Origin: a virus
Length of the DNA stretch: 64,000 nt
Virus record (IMG/VR): IMGVR_UViG_3300034073_003340
Coordinates: 186,001-250,000 of that record
Reading direction: 5' to 3' (one strand)
Part shown: positions 23,233 to 31,605 of the stretch, piece by piece
Layout of the letters: the number at the start of each line of letters is the position of its first letter
Numbering within the stretch: position 1 is the first letter of the stretch
Notes under the pieces: generated by a model
Told to the model about the DNA's origin: nothing
The model's input: the letters and a program-made list of their open reading frames with translations, nothing else
The model's database searches: none
Position numbers and translations under genes: made by a program

Positions 23233-25016
23233 CAGACTTCCTTCCAACCCTGCCCTTCGAGGTGAGCCTTGACTTCGTCCCAAGTGCCTTCGCTGCTGTA
23301 GCTGAAGCCAGTCTCAGGATCCTCGCCCTTGCGCTTGAAGACATCGTGCGTGATGTCCTCAACATTCCACTCGCCGCCCCACGTAGCCATGAGCTCCTCA
23401 AGCATCGCACTGGGCAGGTCGATGTTGTTGATCAGCTTGCCGTCACGGTCCAGATAGCCCATGAGGATGCGGATACCAGTGAAATCTCGGCGCACGAATT
23501 GGAAACCCAGGCCAGTAATCTGCGCATCGCGCGGGCGGTAGCGGTCATACCAGTGAATATCCAAGGGAAGGTTACTCTTGTTGAGCTCGTAGGTTTCCCA
23601 TACCTCGCGACAGAAGTCAGCCCACTGATCACCACTGTCAGCCTTGATGCGCGCTTCGGCATTGCCCGGAGGTGGAGCCGGAGGGGCCACAGCAGCCGGT
23701 GGAGCCGGAAGCGGGGCAAAGCTGCCCGCACGAGCATTCACCGCCGCAGGACCCATCATAGGGGCTGGGTGACCTGGGTTATGAGGCGGAAAGGAAGGAA
23801 GTGGAGTGGGTTGCGGAACCGGCAGATCATACGGTGGAGGATACGATGCCTCGTCATTGATGATTTCCAGATTCTCTCCTTCATCCTCGTCGTCGATATC
23901 CAGCATTTCGCAAAGTTCTGCGTGGAGATCTTCATCCGTGTAGGTAAAGTAATCGGGCAGGACCGTAGTGCCGTCGTCGAAATATTCATACAGAAGCCAG
24001 ATTGCGTGGCTGCGTTCAAGCGTGACCCAGATGCCGGCCTGAAGCTCTCGCTTGATCTTTTTGTCATCTTCCCATGTGGGATCACACTGGTCGAGCCCCT
24101 TCAATCCAGCGGCTCGTTGCGTTATGAATGCGGCCTGAACCGCAGGTTGGAGATTGGCCAATTCGGGCCATTGGGTGGCCATCAGAGGCAAAGCTGCCTG
24201 CATACCGGGAGCATTGAAGATGCCGCTGGGCGGAAGTGCAGGGACGTTGATTGCGTTCATGTTGGGGATGGGACCCACGGGGGCAACTGGCAGCATTCCA
24301 GTAGGTGTGCCGGGCGGCATGGGCACACCGTTGCCAGGCATCGGAATACCCAGCATGGCGCCGATCTGGCTCATGAGATTGCCCACTGGAGGTGTGGAAG
24401 CCGCTGCGGCTGCGCTCAGGGCACCAGGAGCAGGCTTCGCAACGCCGGGAGGATTCCAACTGGAATCCAGGATCGGTGGAAGAGGTGGATTGACGGGAGG
24501 GGTCGGCGTCTGCGGCGCCGGTCCGTTGCTGGTGTCATTGAGGAAGTCGCTGAGTGACTGGTCGTGCTTGAAACCATATTTGGCCAGCGCGATGTGAACC
24601 TTCAGAACGTTGTCGTAGGGTGACACGAAATCGTTTTCTTGTGCTTCATCGGCGAGGTCGTCGGGCAGACAGTGGAAGAATTGTATGATCCACTGCTGAT
24701 GCTGGTCGAAGACATAACCAGTGCGGCGCCAGCGATCCTGTGGTTCGAACACATAGCTGATGCCAGTGGTAAGACCGTTCATCGTGTCACCGTGCTCGCA
24801 GATGCCATAGACCCATTGATCACGTTCATAGACGCCGCAGTCTTCGTCGTCACCGATTGTATAAACGGTTCGATTCAGCTTGCTGTTGAAGAACTCCCTG
24901 ACATTCTCGCCATTGAGGGCAAACTTCTGAACTCGCTTCCAGTCTTTTTCTGTGGTCGGGACATTGGAAGTGTTGAAGTAGTGAACGATGCGTTCCTTGA
25001 TTTCTGCGCTACTCAT
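23232..25016 (-). CDS. Large multi-domain protein with Pro-rich linkers
   Basis: 594 aa from ATG 25016, preceded by GGAGATCGAT, the ribosome-binding consensus of this phage; an upstream ATG at 25070 is less likely. Three globular segments (about 1-165, 285-390, 440-594) are joined by Pro/Ala/Gly-rich linkers (TPTPPVNPPLPPIL, PPAAVAPPAPPP). The last segment has Trp-rich motifs (DQWADFCREVWETY). No enzyme motif recognised; a scaffold or tether role is only a guess. GC is visibly higher than in the flanking FKL-W genes. Confidence 0.78.
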   Translation of the reverse strand: MSSAEIKERIVHYFNTSNVPTTEKDWKRVQKFALNGENVREFFNSKLNRTVYTIGDDEDCGVYERDQWVYGICEHGDTMNGLTTGISYVFEPQDRWRRTGYVFDQHQQWIIQFFHCLPDDLADEAQENDFVSPYDNVLKVHIALAKYGFKHDQSLSDFLNDTSNGPAPQTPTPPVNPPLPPILDSSWNPPGVAKPAPGALSAAAAASTPPVGNLMSQIGAMLGIPMPGNGVPMPPGTPTGMLPVAPVGPIPNMNAINVPALPPSGIFNAPGMQAALPLMATQWPELANLQPAVQAAFITQRAAGLKGLDQCDPTWEDDKKIKRELQAGIWVTLERSHAIWLLYEYFDDGTTVLPDYFTYTDEDLHAELCEMLDIDDEDEGENLEIINDEASYPPPYDLPVPQPTPLPSFPPHNPGHPAPMMGPAAVNARAGSFAPLPAPPAAVAPPAPPPGNAEARIKADSGDQWADFCREVWETYELNKSNLPLDIHWYDRYRPRDAQITGLGFQFVRRDFTGIRILMGYLDRDGKLINNIDLPSAMLEELMATWGGEWNVEDITHDVFKRKGEDPETGFSYSSEGTWDEVKAHLEGQGWKEV

Positions 25017-25051
25017 ATCGATCTCCATGAGGATTTGAGTCTTGTGTAGCA

Positions 25052-25072
25052 CCTTGTCCAAAAAGGACAAGG
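25052..25072. terminator. Small hairpin
   Basis: 8-bp perfect stem CCTTGTCC / GGACAAGG with a 5-base A loop, in the gap between the genes ending at 25076 and starting at 25016 on the minus strand. Possible attenuator rather than a full terminator. Confidence 0.5.
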
Positions 25073-25075
25073 TAA

Positions 25076-25381
25076 TTATGGCAATATAGTGCGAGGAATG
25101 CCAGTCTTTGGATTCATCACTATGAGTATCTTTTTGCGATCCTCAAAAGCGTCGACCTCCACGACCCATGACTCATCATTTTCTTTGGTAACGATGCGAG
25201 CAGTCTTTGTTGGACCATCGATCTTGATCGCAAAGCTAGCCAGAGCAGTGAGTATCTCAAGCGTTCCATAGTCAGCATCGGGTATATGACGCTGTATGAG
25301 ACGCTCGAGGGCGTGGCGATAAGGCTCACGCTGTTTTGCTAAAGCTTTGCGCTGCGCGGGGCTGAGTCGATCTTCTCTCAT
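25076..25381 (-). CDS. Hypothetical protein
   Basis: 101 aa. Basic N-terminus (RLSPAQRKALAKQREPYRH), then a beta-rich half (TARIVTKENDESWVVEVDAF). Its ATG shares a base with the stop of the upstream gene (TGATG). Part of a coupled operon 25076-28915. Function unknown. Confidence 0.75.
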   Translation of the reverse strand: MREDRLSPAQRKALAKQREPYRHALERLIQRHIPDADYGTLEILTALASFAIKIDGPTKTARIVTKENDESWVVEVDAFEDRKKILIVMNPKTGIPRTILP

Positions 25382-25566
25382 CAGTCATTTCGCTTTCGCA
25401 ATTCCAGATCGTTTACATCCAGATCAGCCGCCACACTATTGGTGATCCAGGACTTGAGATACTTGGCCTGAGCAGCATCTGTGCGAATATTCAAAGCTCT
25501 CATCTGTTTGATCACACGAAAGAGGGCAATTTCGTCTGGTGTGATCTTCTCTAGATTCTCCCTCAT
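25381..25566 (-). CDS. Hypothetical small protein
   Basis: 61 aa, helical and charged (MRENLEKITPDEIALFRVIK). Overlaps at both ends with neighbours indicate translational coupling. Function unknown. Confidence 0.72.
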   Translation of the reverse strand: MRENLEKITPDEIALFRVIKQMRALNIRTDAAQAKYLKSWITNSVAADLDVNDLELRKRND

Positions 25567-26354
25567 TTGCTATTCTTTGTCTTTTTGCGGAAGGACCATT
25601 TATCCATCCCGTGCTTTGCTAGTTTGATAGAATCGTCTTTGATTTCAATGATATCAGGACCATACGACGCAAGAGTTCCCCCTACCCATTGGCTGATTTC
25701 CTGAAAGGCTGAAACCGGATCAAAGGCTTTCTGAAAGTCCCAGTCTTTGAGATTATCAGAGTTCGCCACATACTCACTTTCTTGTTCCAGCCAGCCCGCA
25801 CGATCGCGATAAAATAGTCGGTTGAAAACAAATGATGTTTCTTTGAACGTCACACAGACGATCTTTTTCTCAAGGAGACACTGGAGAGCATCACCTTTGA
25901 GCTCAAAAGCAGCAAATTTATCTTCCAGTTTGGTATAGCCATGCTCACCATATTGAAAAGAAGAACTGGTGCGCCAACCCCGTTCCTTAAGAAAAGCGTC
26001 AAACTTTTCAGCGTTCCAAAAGCGATGTTCGGTTTTGACCTCATGGTCGCCGGTGCCTTCGATAATAGTCACAAAGACACCACTGTAAACTTTGCCACAA
26101 AAGATAACGATGGGCAAAGAGGCTTGAACTTTCAACCCAGGAGCCAAGTTGCCCTGAGACCATTGGGATCGCGTCTTCCAACTGTCTTCTTCATCAGTAT
26201 CAGGACGAATGACGAATGTTTGTGGAATAAATCGACCGATCCGGTCCATGTCGCCATTGGTGAGACGGAATTCCTTGCGAACGAACACGATCCCAGGGTC
26301 GATACCATAGGCGGCCGCGCTATCATAGTAATCTTTGCCGCCAATAATCCTCAT
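25563..26354 (-). CDS. Conserved phage hypothetical protein
   Basis: 263 aa beginning MRIIGGKDYYDSAAAYGID, an N-terminus I recall from several phage and bacterial hypothetical proteins, none with a known role. Mixed alpha/beta composition, no catalytic motif seen. The ATG overlaps the stop of the small upstream gene (ATGA). Confidence 0.8.
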   Translation of the reverse strand: MRIIGGKDYYDSAAAYGIDPGIVFVRKEFRLTNGDMDRIGRFIPQTFVIRPDTDEEDSWKTRSQWSQGNLAPGLKVQASLPIVIFCGKVYSGVFVTIIEGTGDHEVKTEHRFWNAEKFDAFLKERGWRTSSSFQYGEHGYTKLEDKFAAFELKGDALQCLLEKKIVCVTFKETSFVFNRLFYRDRAGWLEQESEYVANSDNLKDWDFQKAFDPVSAFQEISQWVGGTLASYGPDIIEIKDDSIKLAKHGMDKWSFRKKTKNSK

Positions 26355-26500
26355 GGTATTTCCTCTATGTCAATATATACCGGCTGAGCAACGTATCCGT
26401 TCTTAATATCTTCCGCAGTCAAAGGAGTGGTGGTGAATTGTTTTGAGTTCGGATTCATCTTATTCCAGAACCACCACCCTATTGCCCTAAGATTGCCCAT
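26351..26500 (-). CDS. Very small hypothetical gene
   Basis: 49 aa, MGNLRAIGWWFWNKMNP to VYIDIEEIP. Supported by position: its ATG immediately follows the upstream stop (TAA-ATG) and its own stop overlaps the next ATG (ATGA). A Trp-rich N-terminus might touch a membrane. Function unknown. Confidence 0.65.
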   Translation of the reverse strand: MGNLRAIGWWFWNKMNPNSKQFTTTPLTAEDIKNGYVAQPVYIDIEEIP

Positions 26501-26812
26501 TTATTGAATGTCCGCTAGCATTTGCTCCACCAGACTTTTGGCTTTTTCCAGTTGATGTTTGCGGTTATCAGAACCCATTTGACCGATCTTCGCATCAGGA
26601 TTCACAAAAGCCCCAATCACCATGTTGTTAGCGACCTTGCCCATTTCAGCTGGCAAATCAAATGCCAGCAGCAGACTTGAAATGGCCTCCATCTGTTGAC
26701 TACACATATCAACCAATTCCGATCTCGGGATCACAACGGCTGAATCGTTGGTTTCGAGGAATTCGTCATTTACCTGAGATTCATCAAGTAAAATCAAAAC
26801 AGGGTTCGTCAT
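26501..26812 (-). CDS. Hypothetical protein
   Basis: 103 aa, mostly helical, with a long C-terminal amphipathic helix (HQLEKAKSLVEQMLADI). The start overlaps the upstream stop. Function unknown. Confidence 0.75.
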   Translation of the reverse strand: MTNPVLILLDESQVNDEFLETNDSAVVIPRSELVDMCSQQMEAISSLLLAFDLPAEMGKVANNMVIGAFVNPDAKIGQMGSDNRKHQLEKAKSLVEQMLADIQ

Positions 26813-27351
26813 TACAAATCCTTCACCAGATCCAAATATGTTTGTTCATCTACGCCTAAGGCTTTTAACCAAGAGTTAAAGTAAAAGTCAAGCTCTGCTG
26901 AACGAGGATGAGATCCTTTGTGATAAATCAGAAAGTCTTTTCGATTTTGAACTTTGTCAGCTATCAACATCTGATTCACTGGATCCAGAGGGCTGGTGGC
27001 TATTGGTCGATCCAATAGCAAAGTCCTATAGTCGTTGTGTGGCCCACCCTGCCACGACTCAATGACAATATCAGATAGGCTGCGGTTGGCCATATTGCGA
27101 TATTCCAAAGCATAGAGGACCACTAATTGATTGAGATCAGCGCATTGGAAAAAATTTGCCTTTAAATCAGCGTCCGCTTGAAAGATTGGATGGACTGCGT
27201 AAGCTTCCATTGTTACCTCGTCGGCACCAATCCTGCGCAGGATCTTAATACCTTGATTGATGTGGTCAATCAAGGAAACGCCAGAGCGCTTGGTTCGTCG
27301 GTCACCATAATGACGAACGATCGCTTGATACCCAGGTGTTTTCTCGATCAT
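26812..27351 (-). CDS. Possible HD-like helical protein
   Basis: 179 aa. SLIDHINQGIKILRRIGADE followed by MEAYAVHPIFQ is reminiscent of HD-domain phosphohydrolase-like proteins (first His in DH, second in AVHP), but the adjacent HD pair is missing, so catalysis is doubtful. It sits between two unknown genes in the gltX operon. Alternative: a purely structural helical bundle. Confidence 0.72.
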   Translation of the reverse strand: MIEKTPGYQAIVRHYGDRRTKRSGVSLIDHINQGIKILRRIGADEVTMEAYAVHPIFQADADLKANFFQCADLNQLVVLYALEYRNMANRSLSDIVIESWQGGPHNDYRTLLLDRPIATSPLDPVNQMLIADKVQNRKDFLIYHKGSHPRSAELDFYFNSWLKALGVDEQTYLDLVKDL

Positions 27352-27665
27352 GGTTTGGGTCCCGTGACTGCCTGAGAAAGGTCAGGTGTAAGCTTGATAG
27401 GTATGATCTTGATGTCATCGTAAGGGATAGGGCTGATCGTCCTATCACTGTGTTGGTCGTCCACTATCTCGATCTCGTTGACGAGAGGATATTTTGCTGC
27501 CTCTTTGATCCAATTTTTGATCACCTTGGCAGCATTTTTCTCACTAGCATAAAGAGCCGGATCATGATGGATGTCTTGAAAATAACGATGGCCACCTGAT
27601 GTGCAGGGATAGTGAAGACCCGTCTCAGGATCCCTATAATAAATGGCGAACTGGGTCATTGTCAT
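27348..27665 (-). CDS. Hypothetical protein
   Basis: 105 aa. It contains YRDPETGLHYPCTSGGHRYF, resembling a small surface loop, then KVIKNWIKEAA. ATG 27665 overlaps the gltX stop (ATGA), so it is probably co-translated with the synthetase. Function unknown. Confidence 0.75.
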   Translation of the reverse strand: MTMTQFAIYYRDPETGLHYPCTSGGHRYFQDIHHDPALYASEKNAAKVIKNWIKEAAKYPLVNEIEIVDDQHSDRTISPIPYDDIKIIPIKLTPDLSQAVTGPKP

Positions 27666-28915
27666 CGTAAAGCCTCCTGAATTCTCAAAAATACCTCTTC
27701 ATTGCCCAAAAGGGTCAAGCAGTCCACAATAGGCGGGCTTGTCTTACTCCCTGTGAGGGCCATTCGCAGAGGGGCTACCACTTTGCCCAACTTGAGGTTG
27801 AGGTTCTCTGCGACCCCATTTAGGACTTCCATGATGTGATCATGGTCCCACTCAACGTGCTTGATGGCATTGTTTACCAACGACAGAACCATCTTCTCGT
27901 TATCGTTCAGAGGTTCTGAGAGGATAATGGGACTTTTAGCCCAGAGAAACATTGTTCCCTCGATCAAAGCATTCATATCAGAAGAACGTTCTTTTAGAGC
28001 GTCAACGGCCCCCAGGAGTTTATCTTGGGGCGGTGTTGGAATGCCGCGCCCTTGAAGACCCGGAAGAATCTTTTCAGCCAAATACTGTGAAGACGACTTC
28101 CTGATATAGTGACCGTTGAGATTCATCAACTTTTTCTTATCAAGCCTCGCGGGATTTCGACCAACGTCCTTGATGTCAAACCACTCAACGGCCTGCTCCA
28201 TGGAGAAAATTTCGTCGTTGCCGTGACCCCAACCCAATCGAGCAAGATAATTGAGCATGGCTTCGGACAGAATACCCATTTCCTGGTAGTCTGTTACCGC
28301 TGCGGCACCGGTGCGCTTTGAGAGCTTTTTGCCATTCTCATCCAGGATCAGGGGAATGTGGCCATAAGCTGGAATAGGCCAACCCATGGCCCGGTAGATG
28401 CTCATCTGCCGAAAGGCATTGTTGAGGTGATCATCGCCGCGAATCACATGAGTGACGCCCATATCGTGATCGTCGACCACCACAGCTAGCATATAGGTTG
28501 GCGTGCCGTCCTTGCGGAGAATCACAAAGTCGTCGATATCCTGGGGCCATGTGACTTCGCCCTGAACCAGATCGTTTATCGTCTGTGCGCCCTTGGTCCC
28601 GCGAATCCTGACTGCCCCATCATCATAATAGGCCAGCATGTCGTCCACGAGTTGCTTGGCCACTTCAACATGGCGAGCAGCGCGCTCACTCTGCAGGACG
28701 ATCTCCCCGTCATGATCCAGCCCCAGCCACTTCATACCATCGTAGATGGCCTGGACAGCCTCGGGAGTGTTGCGCTCCTTGTCGGTATCCTCGATGCGGA
28801 GGAGGAACTGACCTCCTGTATGGCGCGCATAGAGCCAGTTAAAGAGAGCAGTGCGGGCACCACCGATATGGAGGTAGCCCGTAGGCGATGGAGCAAATCG
28901 TGTTACAATAGTCAT
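27662..28915 (-). CDS. gltX: Glutamyl-tRNA synthetase
   Basis: 417 aa from ATG 28915 (MTIVTRFAPSPTG, the usual GluRS start). Charges tRNA-Glu with glutamate using ATP. The class I motif HIGH appears as YLHIGGART and KMSKS as GKKLSKRTG; RIEDTDKERN and HVIRGDDHLNN are standard active-site segments. It is shorter than typical bacterial GluRS (about 470): after MLAYYDDG it jumps to AVRIRG, missing about 50 residues that normally include the Cys-rich insertion. The anticodon-binding C-terminal part is present but short. Its resemblance to alphaproteobacterial enzymes suggests acquisition from a host. Confidence 0.93.
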   Translation of the reverse strand: MTIVTRFAPSPTGYLHIGGARTALFNWLYARHTGGQFLLRIEDTDKERNTPEAVQAIYDGMKWLGLDHDGEIVLQSERAARHVEVAKQLVDDMLAYYDDGAVRIRGTKGAQTINDLVQGEVTWPQDIDDFVILRKDGTPTYMLAVVVDDHDMGVTHVIRGDDHLNNAFRQMSIYRAMGWPIPAYGHIPLILDENGKKLSKRTGAAAVTDYQEMGILSEAMLNYLARLGWGHGNDEIFSMEQAVEWFDIKDVGRNPARLDKKKLMNLNGHYIRKSSSQYLAEKILPGLQGRGIPTPPQDKLLGAVDALKERSSDMNALIEGTMFLWAKSPIILSEPLNDNEKMVLSLVNNAIKHVEWDHDHIMEVLNGVAENLNLKLGKVVAPLRMALTGSKTSPPIVDCLTLLGNEEVFLRIQEALR

Positions 28916-28967
28916 AGGGCCACTCTGCATTCAAAGTGGGTCCTTGTCTACCGCTTTGTGGATCGCG

Positions 28968-29198
28968 TTACAGCGAGTTCACATTATCCCCAATGAACTC
29001 GTCACTGTCCTCGAGATCACCCTCGGGTGTGAGAAACCAGCTGGCCAGAACCAGACCACTGCTGTCATATTCAATAACATAGATGTCACCAGCCGCGGTT
29101 GGGATCTCGTTGAGGAGATCCTTGGCTTCCCGATGCGCAAGCTCTTTGCTATTGGCCTGTTCAATCACCCCACTGTTGGGGATAAAAGCAGCAAACAT
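28968..29198 (-). CDS. Hypothetical protein
   Basis: 76 aa from ATG 29198, preceded by CGGAGATTACG; an in-frame ATG at 29222 is less well placed. Acidic C-terminus (GDLEDSDEFIGD), beta-rich middle (DIYVIEYDSSGLVLASW). It has its own promoter (29230-29257). Function unknown. Confidence 0.75.
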   Translation of the reverse strand: MFAAFIPNSGVIEQANSKELAHREAKDLLNEIPTAAGDIYVIEYDSSGLVLASWFLTPEGDLEDSDEFIGDNVNSL

Positions 29199-29229
29199 CG
29201 TAATCTCCGATCCTTGTTCCAACTCATTA

Positions 29230-29257
29230 GAGTTAGCATAGATAGGTGGGTCGTCAA
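29230..29257 (-). promoter_or_regulatory. TTGAC-N16 promoter
   Basis: -35 TTGACG, 16-bp spacer, -10 TAACTC; drives the gene at 29198. The -35 lies in one arm of the hairpin at 29247-29280. Confidence 0.65.
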
Positions 29258-29280
29258 CCAGTTTCCTAGTTGACGACCCA
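29247..29280. terminator. Hairpin overlapping a promoter
   Basis: Perfect 12-bp stem TGGGTCGTCAAC / GTTGACGACCCA with a 10-base loop, between the gene ending at 29294 and the next start at 29198 (minus strand). Confidence 0.7.
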
Positions 29281-29293
29281 GCAAACTGCCTTT

Positions 29294-29617
29294 TTAGCTG
29301 TTGCTAACGCGCACCGCTGCCACACCCTCCAGCGAGGGCGACAGCGCCAGCCAGCCGCGCTTTGCGTCCACCAGGCCGACCTTCTGACCAGCGACCAGGT
29401 TCAGACCGTCGAAACCGCGCAGGCTGAACTTGACCGACGAAACATCCTTGCGCGTCAGCTTGAGCAGCTTTTCGCCCTTGGGGAGAGCCTTGCCGCAGAC
29501 CCGATCGGTGGGCTTGATCATCAGCACGCCGTCTTCCATCTTGACGCGAACCTTGGGAGCGTCCTTGACGAAAACCTGGGTGGCGGCTGCGTTGAAGTTC
29601 AGGGTAAAACGTGCCAT
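29294..29617 (-). CDS. RPTDR family protein, copy 1
   Basis: 107 aa from ATG 29617 (MARFTLNFNAAATQVF), preceded by GAGGAGATCGAAAC. One of three paralogues in the window (others 39719-40093 and 56865-57185) sharing V-R-V-x-x-x-[DE]-x-x-[LV]-x-[IV]-[KR]-x-T-D-R, then P-K-x-E-x-L and a C-terminal GW. Beta-rich, no enzyme motif. A longer frame to 29707 only translates the promoter region. Confidence 0.82.
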   Translation of the reverse strand: MARFTLNFNAAATQVFVKDAPKVRVKMEDGVLMIKPTDRVCGKALPKGEKLLKLTRKDVSSVKFSLRGFDGLNLVAGQKVGLVDAKRGWLALSPSLEGVAAVRVSNS

Positions 29618-29667
29618 GTTTCGATCTCCTCGTTTCCAGCAGCGCCGATCGCTGCGTCCATGTTCTC

Positions 29668-29695
29668 GTTCTATACTCTGGTGAGGAGAAGTCAA
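29668..29695 (-). promoter_or_regulatory. TTGAC-N16 promoter
   Basis: -35 TTGACT, 16-bp spacer, -10 TAGAAC; drives the gene at 29617. Confidence 0.7.
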
Positions 29696-29724
29696 CCAGT
29701 TTTTCACCAGTTTTCAAAATCTGG

Positions 29725-29973
29725 TTAAAGGGAGCGAGCTTCCTGGAATGTCATCTCATCCACTAGGATGATATCAGCGTCTGTTTCAATCCAGGCCCGA
29801 TCGCCGCACTGAAGCTGTGATCCGTTATATACCATTTTACTTGGCCCTTGGATCTCAACTTCTCGGGCATAACGGACTTTGCCATTTACCTTTATGGTGT
29901 AGACAGGTCTGTTGCCGCCATCTTTGGCGTTCATCGCAATATGCTGCCGGTTTACATGAATGATCTTAGGCAC
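29725..29973 (-). CDS. Hypothetical beta-rich protein
   Basis: 82 aa from GTG 29973, overlapping the stop of the thioesterase gene (29966-29968). Short beta strands (VYTIKVNGKVRYAREVEI, AWIETDADIILVDE) suggest a small barrel. Longer upstream starts run through the thioesterase gene and are rejected. Function unknown. Confidence 0.7.
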   Translation of the reverse strand: MPKIIHVNRQHIAMNAKDGGNRPVYTIKVNGKVRYAREVEIQGPSKMVYNGSQLQCGDRAWIETDADIILVDEMTFQEARSL

Positions 29974-30352
29974 TTGGAATCGCCTTTGGACGACCGTCAT
30001 CGCCAATATGAACGAACACATACATGGCTTCGCAGACTTTGGTCTCAACCCCTGTACAGCCCGCGAGCGCATAGGTACACACCATGACGCTCATGCTAGT
30101 GGTACCCTCACGCTTGATATCAGCGTAAATGACCACTTCGTCACCAACCTTCACAGGTGCGAGGAACTTGAAGCCCTCCACCGCAACCGTTACAGTTCTG
30201 CCACCTGCTCGTCGCTTTGTAACTGCGCCTGCTGCCAAGTCCATTTGACTCATGAGCCAGCCGCCGAAAATATCACCATCTGGGTTGGTGTCGTTGGGCA
30301 TGGCAGTAAGGATGCGGACGGGCTTGCGGCCCTCATTGATTGATGCTGTCAT
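29966..30352 (-). CDS. yciA: YciA-type acyl-CoA thioesterase
   Basis: 128 aa from ATG 30352 (an ATG at 30373 is also possible). Hot-dog fold hydrolase of acyl-CoA. TAMPNDTNPDGDIFGGWLMS followed by QMD matches the YciA active-site helix with its Asn and Asp; later TVAVEGFKFLAPVKVGDEV and the KREGTTSMSV strand fit the family. Normal length for YciA (about 130). No signal peptide, so cytosolic. Unexpected in a phage; possibly alters host acyl-CoA or membrane lipid supply. The next gene is translationally coupled. Confidence 0.87.
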   Translation of the reverse strand: MTASINEGRKPVRILTAMPNDTNPDGDIFGGWLMSQMDLAAGAVTKRRAGGRTVTVAVEGFKFLAPVKVGDEVVIYADIKREGTTSMSVMVCTYALAGCTGVETKVCEAMYVFVHIGDDGRPKAIPSA

Positions 30353-30398
30353 ATGACCATGTAGAGGTATCATCTTTTCAAAGTCAATAAATAGTCAT

Positions 30399-30707
30399 AT
30401 GACAAAACCAACTGATCCTCGAACCATTCTCCGTGAATCCATCGACCGCATCGACGAGCTTATGGGTTTCAAACACCCCAAGGCTTTTGGTCAAAAAACC
30501 GAACCTAGTGATCAAGAGATTGAAAACAAGGGTCAGCAACGTCTCAAGGCAGTGGCAGATCGTGCCAATACGGAAAAGAAGTCCTATGGATTTCTCAGAT
30601 CTCTTAAGAGTAGAGTGTTTGGCAAAAAGACTCCAGAATACCAGCGCGAGCCACGTTCTCCCGAGGAACGACTAAAGGCTATAGCTGCCCGCGCCAAGCA
30701 GTCTTAA
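30399..30707 (+). CDS. Hypothetical small basic protein
   Basis: 102 aa, Lys/Arg-rich, with two similar segments (QQRLKAVADRAN and EERLKAIAARAK) that look like an internal repeat. One of only two + genes in this half of the window. AATAAATAG lies directly upstream of ATG 30399, so a late-type promoter giving a nearly leaderless mRNA is conceivable. Function unknown. Confidence 0.75.
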   Translation: MTKPTDPRTILRESIDRIDELMGFKHPKAFGQKTEPSDQEIENKGQQRLKAVADRANTEKKSYGFLRSLKSRVFGKKTPEYQREPRSPEERLKAIAARAKQS

Positions 30708-31528
30708 TCAGAGTCACTGTCATCTTCCTGATCCACGTCTCGCTTTGTCTGAGTCTCTAGAATAATATTCGCAAAAACAACACTAGCTTCTTTTCCGCCA
30801 TGTTGGGGACCAACACCCTCACTTGGGACGATTTTCTTACGAAGTTCCCCTGCGGCAATGCTCAGAACGCTGAGACGACGCTTTGCCGCAAGAACGCTAT
30901 CAAAGTCTTTGCCTTCTTTAATGCGCTCCTGGCACAAAGTGGAATAGCCAGCCATCATTCCATCACTTGATCGAGTCAACCTAGCATCGGCCAAAAGCAA
31001 AGCGAGCTCTATCGAAGCCTCGCGGCTGACTAATGCTTCCTCCTTGATCTTGGCGATGGCGTTGACTAGTTTATTGAGATAGTTCACATCGTCCTGGCCT
31101 TTGAGATCGAGCATCTCATTGATTGAAGAGACCTTGATACTTTTCCCATTCAGGAAAACATAGGGAAACTCTGGTTCTAGTTCACCCAAGCGATCAAAGA
31201 TTTCTCCGTGAATCCAGAAGCGCGAATAGTTGTCGCCCATATTGCGGTTTGGAATTTGCTCTAGCATGTCGAGGCTGAAGTCATCGTTCTGTTCTAACAA
31301 CAGACCAGTCTGCTCATTGAAGATCGTGAGTATCTCAGGATCGTCCTCAACGCTAAGATAGCCATAGTCGTTGTAGGTGCCCTTGAGGAGGGTTGAGTGG
31401 GGCACAAACAGGTCGAATGGCCCGTGGCCATTCTCATAGGTCGGACCCCTGAGGACCATGACGTAGGCGGTTTCACCCTCTCTGATCTCCAGACCAGAGA
31501 ACCCGCACGATTCACTCCAACTGCCCAT
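30704..31528 (-). CDS. Conserved hypothetical protein
   Basis: 274 aa. N-terminus MGSWSESCGFSGLEIREGE resembles a family beginning MGSW-[DS]-E-[ST]-C with a Cys turn, seen in many phage and bacterial hypothetical proteins. Mixed fold with an acidic C-terminal tail (DVDQEDDSDSD). It converges with the + gene with a 4-base overlap. Function unknown. Confidence 0.8.
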   Translation of the reverse strand: MGSWSESCGFSGLEIREGETAYVMVLRGPTYENGHGPFDLFVPHSTLLKGTYNDYGYLSVEDDPEILTIFNEQTGLLLEQNDDFSLDMLEQIPNRNMGDNYSRFWIHGEIFDRLGELEPEFPYVFLNGKSIKVSSINEMLDLKGQDDVNYLNKLVNAIAKIKEEALVSREASIELALLLADARLTRSSDGMMAGYSTLCQERIKEGKDFDSVLAAKRRLSVLSIAAGELRKKIVPSEGVGPQHGGKEASVVFANIILETQTKRDVDQEDDSDSD

Positions 31529-31605
31529 TTGATGCCTCTAGCTGATACGACTGATATCGTAAAGCAGCACCTTAGCACCAAGGTCTTGTGAAGCAAATAT
31601 TCTTG

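Noticed and set aside
23214-24557. A 447-codon + frame and other long frames opposite the Pro-rich gene
   Set aside because: High GC and Pro/Ala repeats keep the antisense frames open. The minus frame has the phage ribosome-binding consensus and coherent domains.
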